Positions 23,903 through 31,987 of a stretch of 64,000 nt of DNA are shown here, one piece after another. The notes beneath the pieces were generated by a model. It saw only the letters and a program-made list of their open reading frames with translations. It was not told where the DNA came from and did no database searches. Made by a program: the position numbers and the translations under genes. The first letter of the stretch is position 1, and every line of letters starts with the position of its first letter. Location: the NCBI RefSeq assembly GCF_005845035.1, contig NZ_SPFO01000005.1, positions 62,001 through 126,000 of the forward strand, written 5' to 3'. This DNA is from Collinsella aerofaciens. Its GTDB lineage: Bacteria > Actinomycetota > Coriobacteriia > Coriobacteriales > Coriobacteriaceae.

Positions 23903-24184
23903 TTACTTGATCTCCTGAATCGCGTAACGCGAAACATCTACGACGGCTCCGGATCGGACTTTGATCTGGACCTTTTCGCCTTCGATGCCCTTAACGGTTC
24001 CGTAGATACCGCCGGCGAAAAGAACCTCCTGACCCGGCTTGAGCTCGGTATGCAGCTCCTTGAAGTACTTCTGCTTCTTCTTCATGTTGATTTGCGACCA
24101 GATGGTGTAAATCAAGCCCATGATGACAAGCAGGCCTAAAAGGGCGACCGAAGAGCTCAGGACGTTGGCTCCGAAATCGGCCAT
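23903..24184 (-). CDS. yajC: YajC-like protein embedded in the PTS operon
   Basis: A 93-residue protein with one N-terminal membrane helix (VALLGLLVIMGLIYTIW), a basic MKKKQKYFKE stretch and the YajC domain (LKPGQEVLFAGGIYGTVKGIEGEKVQIKV, ending in SRYAIQEI). YajC normally assists the Sec translocon. Here the start codon overlaps the EIIA stop by one base (TAATG), so it is translationally coupled to EIIA and followed by EIIB. No secDF is adjacent. YajC-like genes are known in some mannose-type PTS operons; a role in membrane insertion or in assembly of the EIIC-EIID complex is inference. Confidence 0.88.
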   Translation of the reverse strand: MADFGANVLSSSVALLGLLVIMGLIYTIWSQINMKKKQKYFKELHTELKPGQEVLFAGGIYGTVKGIEGEKVQIKVRSGAVVDVSRYAIQEIK

Positions 24185-24627
24185 TAGATGCCGTCCTCGT
24201 CGCCGAAGATATCTTCCTCGTCGGAGCCGGCAACGGATGCGACCGTCTGGGCGGTGATGCCCGTCTGACCAACGGTCACGGCCTGCTCGCCAAGCTCGGC
24301 GAGCGTGGCGTTGCCGCGAAGGAACAGAAGCTCAATAACCATGGGAAGGTTGGTGCCAGTCAGAACCTCGACGTTGTCGACATCCTGGGCAATCATCATC
24401 GACTGGTTGAACGGGGTACCACCGAGCAGGTCGGTAAAGACGAGCACGCCATCGCACTCCTCGCGCATGGCGGTAATAGCGGCGCGGAGATCCTCACCGT
24501 AGGAAGCAGCCTGGTCGCCCTCAAAAGGAACGACGGTAAAAGCGGGCTGGTCGCCGGCAACCATAGCGATAGCGCTTGCAAGGCCGGGTGCGAACTGTCC
24601 ATGACCGGTAAGAATAAAGCCAACCAT
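24184..24627 (-). CDS. agaF: Mannose-family PTS EIIA
   Basis: A 147-residue phosphocarrier of the mannose EIIA family and first gene of the operon. His9 in FILTGHGQFAPG is the residue phosphorylated by HPr; VFTDLLGGTPFNQS is the conserved dimer and EIIB-contact region. The C-terminus is acidic (SDEEDIFGDEDGI). Its gene is preceded by a roughly 700-bp gap with GntR-type operators at 24744-24757 and 25025-25038, so operon expression is probably controlled by the GntR protein at 20505-21236. The stop codon overlaps the YajC start. Confidence 0.93.
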   Translation of the reverse strand: MVGFILTGHGQFAPGLASAIAMVAGDQPAFTVVPFEGDQAASYGEDLRAAITAMREECDGVLVFTDLLGGTPFNQSMMIAQDVDNVEVLTGTNLPMVIELLFLRGNATLAELGEQAVTVGQTGITAQTVASVAGSDEEDIFGDEDGI

Positions 24628-24743
24628 TCAAATTTCCCTTCCGAAGGTGTGTACGATCTGAGTCCGATGATTTTCGGAAGCCAGCGGGCAATCGCCCTTA
24701 AAGCTTCTTGGAAAGCGTTCTTTAAAGACCAGTGGTTTCTCAA

Positions 24744-24757
24744 CTGGTAGTAACCAC
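24744..24757. promoter_or_regulatory. GntR-type operator upstream of the aga PTS operon
   Basis: CTGGTAGTAACCAC, thirteen of fourteen bases identical to the agaS-side site at 20452-20465. Located about 120 bp before the EIIA start codon. Confidence 0.7.
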
Positions 24758-24850
24758 GTGACGTATTGTTGCCACTATATCACCACAGAAGAGGTCGCTT
24801 TCGTTGATTCATACGGTAAAACGTTTTTGCACCGCTCACGGTGATAAATC

Positions 24851-25082
24851 GACCGTTTACCGGTCGTTAATACTTCTACCTGCGGTTTTGAAACCGTTTC
24901 GAAACGCTTTGGCAAAAAATCGGAACTCTTTTCGTGTCAATACAACGCAGGGCGGCTAAAAATAGCGTAAAGAAAAATTGCAGGTCATTGTGAAGATATG
25001 TGAATTGGTCTTTTTGACTTAATACCAGTTAGAACCAGTTTTGAGATTATCGGTGAACGGTAGTTTTCGACCGTTCACCGGT
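24851..25082. promoter_or_regulatory. Regulatory stretch of the aga PTS operon
   Basis: This gene-free DNA (part of the gap 24628-25328) holds a palindrome GACCGTTTACCGGTC at 24851-24865, an inverted pair CGGTGAACGGT (25051-25061) and ACCGTTCACCG (25070-25080), and near 24888-24912 a GAAACCGTTTCGAAACG stretch resembling LacI/CcpA-type sites. Promoter hexamers could not be assigned with confidence. Function of the ACCGTTYACCG boxes is unknown. Confidence 0.45.
25025..25038. promoter_or_regulatory. Third GntR-type operator-like site
   Basis: CCAGTTAGAACCAG, whose complement CTGGTTCTAACTGG fits the CTGGTnnTAACnnG pattern of the other two sites. It lies about 400 bp before EIIA and 300 bp before the divergent DUF2975 gene. 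Confidence 0.5.
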
Positions 25083-25286
25083 TACTTGCAATCGTTTGCA
25101 GTTGTTTTCCCTGATGAATTAGGGGAACCCGATGGAGCGCATGCGCGATCACGGGAAGTTTTGGCATTTGTCCTCATCCCCCGAACGCCAACTCCGGCAC
25201 CCAAAATGGGCTAATAGCTCACGCTAATCGTTTTCAATCATTACTTACTCAGTATCCGTAATTATTTATCGTTTATCGTTAATTCT

Positions 25287-25304
25287 GATATGATACAAGT
25301 ATCA
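25287..25304 (+). promoter_or_regulatory. Promoter with overlapping palindrome for the DUF2975/HTH pair
   Basis: A TATGAT -10-like hexamer overlaps TGATACAAGTATCA (25291-25304), a perfect 14-bp palindrome 25 bp before the start codon. Autorepression by the HTH protein encoded at 25977 is the simplest reading. Confidence 0.5.
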
Positions 25305-25328
25305 TCCGAATCGCCGATTGGAGGGGTT

Positions 25329-25967
25329 ATGGCCCATCGAAACGCATCTATATCGAATGAAACCATCAGCCGCGAACAGACGATAGCCAAACTGAGGAAG
25401 CTCGCTCGCATCTGCAAATGGGCCACGATCTGCATCACCACCGCGCTCGCTCAGGGACTCCTCGCAGTCATTGCGATTGACCTTCTACTCATATTGCCTG
25501 GCCTCTCCCAAGGGTCGTGTCTCCAATCCGTAGAACTTCAAGCCGGCGAAGGACCGTGCCTCGCTATCGTCGGTACTAATGCACAGGCCCCACTTATGCT
25601 CGTCGCACACGATGGTCACACTGCCATAGGGAGTCTCTTGATGACATGCCTCGCGCTCACCATCGCGCTAAGCGTGCGCAGGCTTTTCTTCAACATTGAG
25701 AAGGAAGGTAGGCCCTTTGACCTTGAATGCAACCACACACTTCGTCGAGTAGGACATTTATTCCTTATCGGCGGCGCTGCCGTGAGGCTTCTTGGTGCCG
25801 TAATCACGGGAATGATACTCTCAGGATTTGGCGGCAGCTTTACGGATGCGTTCGCCGGCCAGTTATTCGAGCCCTCCATGCTCTTTGCAGGCCTGATTAT
25901 TTGCCTGATTGCCAGCATCTTCCGCTACGGGTATATCCTGCAAAAACAAGATGACGAGTTGCTCTAG
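25329..25967 (+). CDS. DUF2975-family membrane protein
   Basis: A 212-residue integral membrane protein with about four hydrophobic segments (residues near 35-60, 100-120, 145-170 and 180-200). The layout, with FFNIEKEGRPFDLECNHTLRRVG between helices 2 and 3, is that of DUF2975. Such proteins are normally paired with a small Cro/CI-type regulator, as here: the HTH gene begins 10 bp downstream. ATG 25329 has GGAGGGG upstream; an in-frame earlier ATG does not. Function of the family is unknown; a membrane-linked sensor controlling the paired HTH protein is a common suggestion. Confidence 0.8.
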   Translation: MAHRNASISNETISREQTIAKLRKLARICKWATICITTALAQGLLAVIAIDLLLILPGLSQGSCLQSVELQAGEGPCLAIVGTNAQAPLMLVAHDGHTAIGSLLMTCLALTIALSVRRLFFNIEKEGRPFDLECNHTLRRVGHLFLIGGAAVRLLGAVITGMILSGFGGSFTDAFAGQLFEPSMLFAGLIICLIASIFRYGYILQKQDDELL

Positions 25968-25976
25968 GGGGAATCC

Positions 25977-26216
25977 ATGATTATTCTGCGGCTTGACCGC
26001 ATGCTCGCCGAACGCAAGATCTCATCCAAAGAGCTTGCGGAACGTGTGGGCATCTCCCAGGTCAATATGTCACGCATTAAGACGGGCAAGGTTTCTGCCA
26101 TACGTTTTTCAACTCTTGACGCGATATGCCGTGCACTCGACTGCCAACCGGGCGATGTGCTGGAATATATATCCGACGATGAAGCCGATAGCCTTTTTGG
26201 GCTTAAAGGTGAATAG
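25977..26216 (+). CDS. YozG-like Cro/CI-family HTH regulator
   Basis: A 79-residue single-domain DNA-binding protein. Residues 1-65 form the helix-turn-helix domain, with KELAERVGISQVNMSRIKTGK as the recognition region and ALDCQPGDVLEY as the family-typical closing helix. It follows the DUF2975 gene by 10 bp in one operon with GGGGGA before the ATG. The palindrome overlapping the operon promoter is the likely target. Partnership with the membrane protein is the rule in this family. Confidence 0.88.
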   Translation: MIILRLDRMLAERKISSKELAERVGISQVNMSRIKTGKVSAIRFSTLDAICRALDCQPGDVLEYISDDEADSLFGLKGE

Positions 26217-26249
26217 CCATAATTAAGCCGCCGATCATGCCCTCAACGC

Positions 26250-26290
26250 AAATAGCCCGCCAGAACGACTTCTGTACTGGCGGGCTATTT
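26250..26290. terminator. Bidirectional terminator
   Basis: AAATAGCCCGCCAG and CTGGCGGGCTATTT form a perfect 14-bp stem between convergent genes (HTH regulator and SurA-like protein). Confidence 0.85.
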
Positions 26291-26330
26291 GTTGTCTATC
26301 GGCTAGATGTTCGATGAGCCGTGCGACTCT

Positions 26331-27416
26331 TTACGCAAACAGGCCGTAGATGCTGATGTTGGCCTTGGCGTAGAGGCCGTTGGCGTACTCGGTCCACTTG
26401 GAGCTGGCGCTCGAAGCCTGCGAGGAATACTGCTGATAGGCGGTGTAATAGGCGGTCATGGCCTGCTTGTAGGTGGCACTATCGGCCGTAAAGGCATCGT
26501 CAGCGAAGGCCTTAGCGTAGGTGCTATCGGCGTCCTTCCAGGTGCCCTTCTCGCTATCCCACTCGTCGCCTGCAAGTTTGATGATGTAATCGGCGTAGTC
26601 CTTGCTCGCGGTCTCCTCGTTGCCGTCAGCAGGCTCGGTCGGGGCGGTCGGCATGCTTGCGGAGCTGTCGCCGACCTTCTTCTTGTAGAGCTTCTGCAGC
26701 GTCGCGGACTGACGGACGATCTGCTTGGCCTGATCCTTGGACACGCCATACTGCTTGGCCATGGTCTTGTAGTCCGAAGTGCCGATGGAATCCTCGGCGT
26801 ACTTCTTCATCTCCTTGGAAGAGACGGTGATGCCCTCGTCCTCGGCAGCATCGAGCAGAATCTTGTTGCGTACGTAGGACAGGATGATGTCGGCAGAGGG
26901 AGCGGCGTAGTTGCCATCGCCGTCCTTGACGGTATCGAGGCTGTACTGGCTCTCGATGGCCTCGCGCGCGGTGATGTCACTCTTCTTGCCGTTGTAGCTG
27001 TAGCTTGCTACGGTCGAATCGAGCTGGTCCTCGGTCAGGGTCGACGAGCCGACACCCTTGCCGCCAAAGCCGCCATTGCCAATAAAGAATCCGACCACGG
27101 CAGCGATCACGACGGCAACCACAAAGGCGGCAATCATCGTCTTCTTATGCTTGGATGCATGGTCGTCCACGTCGGAGTCGTCGTCCTCGTCCTGTTCCTC
27201 GGGCATGAGGTTCTCGTCAGCTGCGTCCGCGGCGATCTTTGCCTCCAGGCGAGCGTCCTCCTCCTCGGCGGTCGTGTCGGCGGCAATATGTTCGGCAGAC
27301 GTGCCGGCGACCAGGTCGATCTTCTCGTCCTCGTCACCGTCGGGGCCTTCGCCGCGCTCGATGATCTGGATGCCGTCGATCTCGTCCTTCTCGTCCTTCT
27401 TTTGAATCAGACCCAT
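26331..27416 (-). CDS. Membrane-anchored SurA-N-like chaperone/foldase candidate
   Basis: A 361-residue protein with a long acidic cytoplasmic N-terminus (residues 1-90, rich in Asp/Glu), one membrane helix (TMIAAFVVAVVIAAVVGFFIG, about 93-113), a Gly linker and an extracytoplasmic helical part. The segment from TLTEDQLDSTVASY through ILSYVRNKILLDAAEDEGITVSSKEMKKYAEDSIG and YGVSKDQAKQIVRQSATLQKLY has the pattern of the SurA N-terminal chaperone domain. No PPIase domain is apparent. It is therefore likely to bind exported unfolded proteins; this is inference from pattern. The Ser/Gln/Tyr-rich C-terminus is low in complexity. Confidence 0.7.
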   Translation of the reverse strand: MGLIQKKDEKDEIDGIQIIERGEGPDGDEDEKIDLVAGTSAEHIAADTTAEEEDARLEAKIAADAADENLMPEEQDEDDDSDVDDHASKHKKTMIAAFVVAVVIAAVVGFFIGNGGFGGKGVGSSTLTEDQLDSTVASYSYNGKKSDITAREAIESQYSLDTVKDGDGNYAAPSADIILSYVRNKILLDAAEDEGITVSSKEMKKYAEDSIGTSDYKTMAKQYGVSKDQAKQIVRQSATLQKLYKKKVGDSSASMPTAPTEPADGNEETASKDYADYIIKLAGDEWDSEKGTWKDADSTYAKAFADDAFTADSATYKQAMTAYYTAYQQYSSQASSASSKWTEYANGLYAKANISIYGLFA

Positions 27417-27454
27417 ATCAGTTACTCCTTGTTAGGAAACATAGTCCGCAATAG

Positions 27455-27483
27455 AATACGCCCGACAGAGCGCCGGGCGTATT
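27455..27483 (-). terminator. Probable terminator after the isocitrate dehydrogenase gene
   Basis: AATACGCCCG and CGGGCGTATT form a perfect 10-bp stem 60 bp after icd on the minus strand; the U-run is weak (TTCTATT). Confidence 0.6.
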
Positions 27484-27542
27484 GATTCTCAGGTTATACG
27501 CAAACACTTAAGTACTATTTAGGCGTTTGCAGTGTGCATACC

Positions 27543-28628
27543 TTAGGCCAGGTGCGCGATAACGGCATCGGCAAAAGCTTGCGTGCCCACAGCACCCTCA
27601 ACGGAGCCGGTCTGGGCACGACGCACGTCACCGGTAACCTGCTCGCCCTCGTCGAGCGTGGCAGATACGGCGGCGCGAATGCGATTGGCAGCGTCGTTCT
27701 CGCCCAGGTGATCGAGCATCATCGCAGCAGAGAGGATCTCGGCCGTGGGGTTGGCGATATCCTGGCCAGCGATATCGGGCGCGGAGCCGTGCGTTGCCTC
27801 GAAAATGGCGCAGTCAGCACCGATGTTGGAGCCGGGGGCCATCCCTAAACCGCCCACGAGGCCGGCGCACAGGTCGCTCACGATGTCGCCGTACAGGTTG
27901 GGCAGCACCAGGACATCGAAGTCGTTGGGGTTCTGGACCAGGCCCATGCAGGTGGCGTCGACGATCTTGTCGTTGAACTCGATATCGGGATAGTTGGCGG
28001 CCACCTCGCGCGCAACGCGCAGGAACAGACCATCGGTCGCCTTCATGATGTTGGCCTTATGCACGGCCGTCACCTTTTTGCGGCCGCAGCGGCGGGCGTA
28101 CTCAAAGGCGTACTCCACAATACGGCGGCTCTTGGCGATGGAAATCGGCTTAATTGAGATGGCGGAATCCGCGGCGAAGGTCTTCTGACCCGAGCGCTCG
28201 ACGAGCTGCGAGAGCTCCTCGACCTCGGCAGCGCCCTCATCGAACTCGATGCCGGCGTAGAGGTCCTCGGTGTTCTCGCGCACGATGACCAGGTCGACGT
28301 CGCGGAAGCGCGAGCCGTCGCCCGGCTGCGACAGGCAAGGGCGCACGCAGGCATACAGGTCGAAGTGCTTTCGCAGGGCCACATTGACGCTGCGGAAACC
28401 CGTACCGACCGGCGTGGTGATGGGGCCCTTGATAGCAACCTTGGTCTCGGCGACCGCGTCGAGCACGTGCTGAGGCAGTGGCGTGCCAAACTCGTCCATG
28501 ACGCCGGCACCGGCCTCTTGGACGTTCCAATTGATCTGGACACCGGTGGCCTCGACCACGCGGCGCATGGCCTGCGTAATCTCGGGACCGATACCGTCAC
28601 CGGGAATCAGGACTACATCGTGCGCCAT
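27543..28628 (-). CDS. icd: Isocitrate/isopropylmalate-type dehydrogenase, probably NAD-dependent isocitrate dehydrogenase
   Basis: A 361-residue beta-decarboxylating dehydrogenase. Family motifs include [12 protein letters not shown], the substrate segment [34 protein letters not shown], the catalytic [10 protein letters not shown] and the metal/NAD region [22 protein letters not shown] with GSAPDIAG. The VNVALRK segment is typical of the NAD-type isocitrate dehydrogenases, rather than LeuB (which has a Glu- and Arg-rich helix there). It would supply 2-oxoglutarate in the cytoplasm. GAGGAG precedes the ATG. It is followed upstream by a HEAT-repeat gene only 6 bp away in the same direction, so the two are probably co-transcribed. 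Confidence 0.88.
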   Translation of the reverse strand: MAHDVVLIPGDGIGPEITQAMRRVVEATGVQINWNVQEAGAGVMDEFGTPLPQHVLDAVAETKVAIKGPITTPVGTGFRSVNVALRKHFDLYACVRPCLSQPGDGSRFRDVDLVIVRENTEDLYAGIEFDEGAAEVEELSQLVERSGQKTFAADSAISIKPISIAKSRRIVEYAFEYARRCGRKKVTAVHKANIMKATDGLFLRVAREVAANYPDIEFNDKIVDATCMGLVQNPNDFDVLVLPNLYGDIVSDLCAGLVGGLGMAPGSNIGADCAIFEATHGSAPDIAGQDIANPTAEILSAAMMLDHLGENDAANRIRAAVSATLDEGEQVTGDVRRAQTGSVEGAVGTQAFADAVIAHLA

Positions 28629-28634
28629 AATCTG

Positions 28635-29333
28635 TTACTCCTCGTCTTCGGCGTCGTCAGCTTTTTTAACGCTAGCACGCTTCTTCTTTTTGGAGAGATC
28701 CAGGCCAAAACGTTTAACAAGCATTTCGCAAATCTCGCTCGAACGGGCCTTGAGATAGCTGCCCTTGCCGTTCTCGGCATCGAACTTAAGGCGCAGCGCA
28801 AGCTTCTCGGCGACCTCGGCGTCGATCTCGCCCTGGCCAAACTCGTACAGGCAACCGAGCATGTCGCGATACTCGAGGTCGCCGTGGTAGCACTGGATGG
28901 CCTCGTCCAGAATGGGCCAAGCCTCGCGCGAACGCTCGACGCTCGTGGCGCCCCACACGCACAGCAGGCGGAAGGCGGCATAGCGCAGCGTGGAGGAAAT
29001 CTCGTCGAACAGCGCGGTCTCGGCGCCCTCAAAGGCATCGCCCAGCTGCTCGGGGCAGGTAGTGGCGAGCGCCGCTAAGGCATCGAGAGCCTCCCAGCGG
29101 GTCTGAGCCTCGGGGCGGTCGAGTGCCTCGATCAGCGCGGGCACGCAGGGCACGACGCGCTGCGGATCGCGCTCGGCCAGCAGATGCAGCACGCGGGCGG
29201 CAAACTGGCGGATGCGGCGCGTGGGGCAGCCGAGCTCCTTGACCAGGCGGTCGACGGCGTTCTCGTTCTCCTCTACCAGCTGAAGCTGTGCCAGCTCCTC
29301 GTCGGTGAGCTGTTCTTCCTTGTTTTCTGCCAT
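28635..29333 (-). CDS. HEAT-repeat protein
   Basis: A 232-residue all-helical protein. After an acidic N-terminus, residues about 30-150 show repeating helical pairs (TRRIRQFAARVLHLLAER, RVVPCVPALIEALDRPEAQTRWEALDALAAL, STLRYAAFRLLCVWGATS), the pattern of HEAT repeats, which act as protein-binding scaffolds. The C-terminus is Lys/Asp/Glu-rich and probably disordered (KKKKRASVKKADDAEDEE). AGAGGT precedes the ATG. It lies immediately upstream of icd in the same operon. No catalytic motif is visible and no function is assigned. Confidence 0.75.
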   Translation of the reverse strand: MAENKEEQLTDEELAQLQLVEENENAVDRLVKELGCPTRRIRQFAARVLHLLAERDPQRVVPCVPALIEALDRPEAQTRWEALDALAALATTCPEQLGDAFEGAETALFDEISSTLRYAAFRLLCVWGATSVERSREAWPILDEAIQCYHGDLEYRDMLGCLYEFGQGEIDAEVAEKLALRLKFDAENGKGSYLKARSSEICEMLVKRFGLDLSKKKKRASVKKADDAEDEE

Positions 29334-29348
29334 AGTTACCTCTTCTTA

Positions 29349-29777
29349 CTATTTCTTAGCGTGCTTGCCAGCACCCTTGCTGTCATCGGTGACCGAGATG
29401 AGCTGTCGGTCGGCTGCACCATTGTGACGCGCACGGCGACGCTCCTCGGCGTCGCCCGCATCGGCGGCGGCGCGATGGGCCTTGTTGACATTAAAGACCT
29501 CGTCGTGCTTGCGCCACGGGCCGACGGACTCGCCAAAGCTCATCTTAAGGCCGGCGATAAAGCCGCCGAGCCAGCCGATCGGCGCAAACTGCACCAGCGG
29601 AAACAGCGAAAACACCCAGGTCAGTAGGACGACTGCCGCCGCGCCTGCAAAATTGGCAATCCAGTAGTCACGCTTGGTGATGACGCGCTTTTCGCACGCC
29701 CACTGGCCGCACAAAAAGCCAATGTAAATCGCAAAGATAAAGAGCACTAGCGCGAGCACCACGAACGTCCAGCTCAT
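29349..29777 (-). CDS. Small membrane protein of unknown function
   Basis: A 142-residue protein. ATG 29777 (SWTFVVLALVLFIFAIYIGFLCG) gives an N-terminal membrane helix and follows GGGGAG; a longer in-frame start would run into the preceding gene. A second hydrophobic stretch is NFAGAAAVVLLTWVFSLFPLVQF, followed by GWLGGFIAGLKMSFGESVGPWRKHDEVF. The rest is Ala/Arg/Lys-rich. It starts 5 bp after the dehydrogenase stop, so it shares that transcript. Two-helix hairpin topology is likely. No family was recognised. Confidence 0.7.
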   Translation of the reverse strand: MSWTFVVLALVLFIFAIYIGFLCGQWACEKRVITKRDYWIANFAGAAAVVLLTWVFSLFPLVQFAPIGWLGGFIAGLKMSFGESVGPWRKHDEVFNVNKAHRAAADAGDAEERRRARHNGAADRQLISVTDDSKGAGKHAKK

Positions 29778-29782
29778 GGGCG

Positions 29783-30862
29783 CTACTCCCCGTGATGGTG
29801 GCCGCAGCAGCACTCGTGGCCGTCATCGTGGCCGTGGCCGCCGCAGCACTCGTGGTCCTCGCCATGGTGGTGGCCACAACCGCACTCGTGATCGTCGCCG
29901 TGCTCGCCGCAACCGCAGCCGTCCTCGTGAGCACCGTGCTCTTCGGGACGATACTGCGACCAGTCCAGACCGGCGGCGATGGCGTCGGCCTCCTCCTTGT
30001 AGAGGACCGTGATGGCCTGGGTGCCCAGCTTGGCGCCACCGATGGCGTCGAGCATGTCGTAAAGCGTAAAGGCCACGTCGGCACCGGGCAGCGCGAGCTC
30101 GCGGTCATCGGCGTAGGCGAGCGCCAGACGCAGGTCCTTAATGAAGTGCTCGACCATAAAGCCGGGTTTGTAGTCGCCGTCGAGCGCCTTGGGAGCCAGG
30201 CTCTCCATGGCGCCGGACTTGCCGGTACCGCCCAGGATCATCTGGCGGGTCTTCTCCAGGTCAAGGCCGCTCAGCTCGGCAAATGCCATAGCGTCTGCCA
30301 TGCCGACCATGCAGGCGCCCAGCGACACCTGGTTGGCGAGCTTGGCAGCCTGGCCCTTGCCGGCGCCGTCGAAGCAGCAGATGTTGGCCGCAAAGGTGGC
30401 AAGGATGTCGCGGACCGGCGCGATATCGTTCTCGGTAGCGCCCACGATAGCCGTGAGCGTGCCGGCGATAGCACCCGACTCGCCGCCGGTGACGGGGCAG
30501 TCAAACGCCATGCGGCCGGAGACCTGGGCGGCCTCGGCAATGTCGCGGGCGAGCTCGGGCGAGCTCGTGGTGAGATCGATCAGGACCGCGCCGGGCTTAG
30601 TGCACGCGAGCAGACCGTCGCCCGCCAGGTAGAGCTCCTCGACCTCGGAGGGATAACCCACCATGGTAAAGACGACATCGGCGTTCGCCGCGGCATCTGC
30701 CGGCGTATCGGCCCAAACGGCACCGCGCTCGATAAGCGCGGCAGCCTTGGACTTGGTGCGGTTGTTGACCGTGACGGGATAGCCGGCATCCAGGATGTGA
30801 CCGGCGATGGGGGCACCCATAATTCCGGTGCCGATAAATGCGACGGAGAGCTTGTTTGCCAT
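29783..30862 (-). CDS. Beta-hydroxyacid dehydrogenase with a C-terminal His/Cys-rich tail
   Basis: A 359-residue NAD(P)-dependent enzyme of the 3-hydroxyisobutyrate dehydrogenase family. The Rossmann motif FIGTGIMGAPIAG, the substrate motif DLTTSSPELA, CPVTGGESGA and the catalytic-lysine segment GKGQAAKLANQ are all intact over about 300 residues, the normal length. Residues 307-359 are an added tail containing 14 histidines and 9 cysteines among Gly, Asp and Glu, arranged as loose repeats such as CGCGHHHGEDHECC. Such a tail suggests binding of Ni, Zn or Cu, as in nickel chaperones. A metal store or metal-regulated enzyme is inference. AAAGGAAAG precedes the ATG. Confidence 0.88.
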   Translation of the reverse strand: MANKLSVAFIGTGIMGAPIAGHILDAGYPVTVNNRTKSKAAALIERGAVWADTPADAAANADVVFTMVGYPSEVEELYLAGDGLLACTKPGAVLIDLTTSSPELARDIAEAAQVSGRMAFDCPVTGGESGAIAGTLTAIVGATENDIAPVRDILATFAANICCFDGAGKGQAAKLANQVSLGACMVGMADAMAFAELSGLDLEKTRQMILGGTGKSGAMESLAPKALDGDYKPGFMVEHFIKDLRLALAYADDRELALPGADVAFTLYDMLDAIGGAKLGTQAITVLYKEEADAIAAGLDWSQYRPEEHGAHEDGCGCGEHGDDHECGCGHHHGEDHECCGGHGHDDGHECCCGHHHGE

Positions 30863-30954
30863 GAAACCTTTCCTTTTGGGTTGGGTGTTATTACCAGGTT
30901 GAATACTCAGTGCCAGCGCTTGAGCTGCGGGGCGCCTGTGGTCGTAGCGCCTGT

Positions 30955-31908
30955 CTACTCACCACGCACACGGCGTGCGATGCGGTCGGAAAGCGAGGCT
31001 TTCTCGGCGCGGTTCTTGCCCCAAAACGCAAGTGCCACCATGCCGGGCCCCACGTGCGAGCCAATGGTAGGACCGACAGAACTACGGATAATCGTGACGT
31101 CGGCGCAACCTTCCTCCTTGCGAACGGCAGCCTCGAGCCAGTCACCATCCTTCTCGGCATCGGCCGTCATGATGGCGATGGGCATGGTGCGATCGGGCAC
31201 ATAGTTCTCGCGGAACGACTTGAGGATGGACTTGAGCGCCTTCTTGCGGCCGCGGTTGACGCCGATCAGCGACAGCGAGCCGGCAAGGTCGTAAGAGAGC
31301 TCGGGCTTGACGTCGAGCTTTGCCGTGAGCTGTGCCGCCGCAGGCGGAATGCGGCCGCCGGCAGCCAGCGCGTCAAAGCTCTCGAGCGTAAAGTAGCCGT
31401 GGACATAGGTCTTGGCCTCGTTTGCCCAGTCGACCAGCTGTTTGGCGGTGAGTCCCGCCGAGCGTTGACGGACGGCCTCGAGCGCCAAGAGCTCGCCGGT
31501 CGCACAGGGCAGAGCGTTGTCGACCACGTACAACTCAAAATCGGGATACTCGGCGCGCACGGCATCTGCCGCCTGGCACGCGGAGTTGTAGCTCGACGAC
31601 AGCGCCGAGGTAAAGCACAGGTAGACCGTGGGCGTGCCCTCTTTGGCGCACTCGGTAAAGAACTCGATATAGCGACCGAGCGACACGGCCGAGGTGGACA
31701 CGCGGGCACCGGCGCGCATGCGGTCGTAGAACTCCTTAGGGCTCATGCTCGACCAGATATCGTCCGTGCGCTCCTCACCATCGATGATAAAGGGGAAGCC
31801 CAAGATATCGACATCGAGGTTCGCGGCGACCTCGGGGCTAAAGTCGCAGCAGGTATCGACGACGATGCGGCAACGGTCCGAATGACCGGCGGATGCGGCC
31901 TTGTCCAT
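30955..31908 (-). CDS. DegV-family fatty-acid-binding protein
   Basis: A 317-residue protein of the DegV family, which binds a single fatty acid between two domains and supplies fatty-acid kinase systems (FakB). Conserved parts are RIVVDTCCDFSPEVA, MSPKEFYDRMRAGARVSTSAVS, CFTSALSSSYNSA, the VDNALPCATGELLAL segment and GPTIGSHVGPGM near the end. ATG 31908 follows GGAG; a TTG one codon earlier is less likely. No fakA-like kinase gene is adjacent. Incorporation of exogenous fatty acids is the family role, inferred here. Confidence 0.9.
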   Translation of the reverse strand: MDKAASAGHSDRCRIVVDTCCDFSPEVAANLDVDILGFPFIIDGEERTDDIWSSMSPKEFYDRMRAGARVSTSAVSLGRYIEFFTECAKEGTPTVYLCFTSALSSSYNSACQAADAVRAEYPDFELYVVDNALPCATGELLALEAVRQRSAGLTAKQLVDWANEAKTYVHGYFTLESFDALAAGGRIPPAAAQLTAKLDVKPELSYDLAGSLSLIGVNRGRKKALKSILKSFRENYVPDRTMPIAIMTADAEKDGDWLEAAVRKEEGCADVTIIRSSVGPTIGSHVGPGMVALAFWGKNRAEKASLSDRIARRVRGE

Positions 31909-31925
31909 CAAAGCGACTCCTTTCG

Positions 31926-31958
31926 TAAAAAGGCGGCCACCCGCATGGGATGGCCGCC
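31926..31958 (-). terminator. Terminator after hpf
   Basis: GGCGGCCA and TGGCCGCC arms followed on the minus strand by TTTTTAC. Confidence 0.85.
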
Positions 31959-31987
31959 AACCGTTAACTCATGCAAGTTAACGTATT

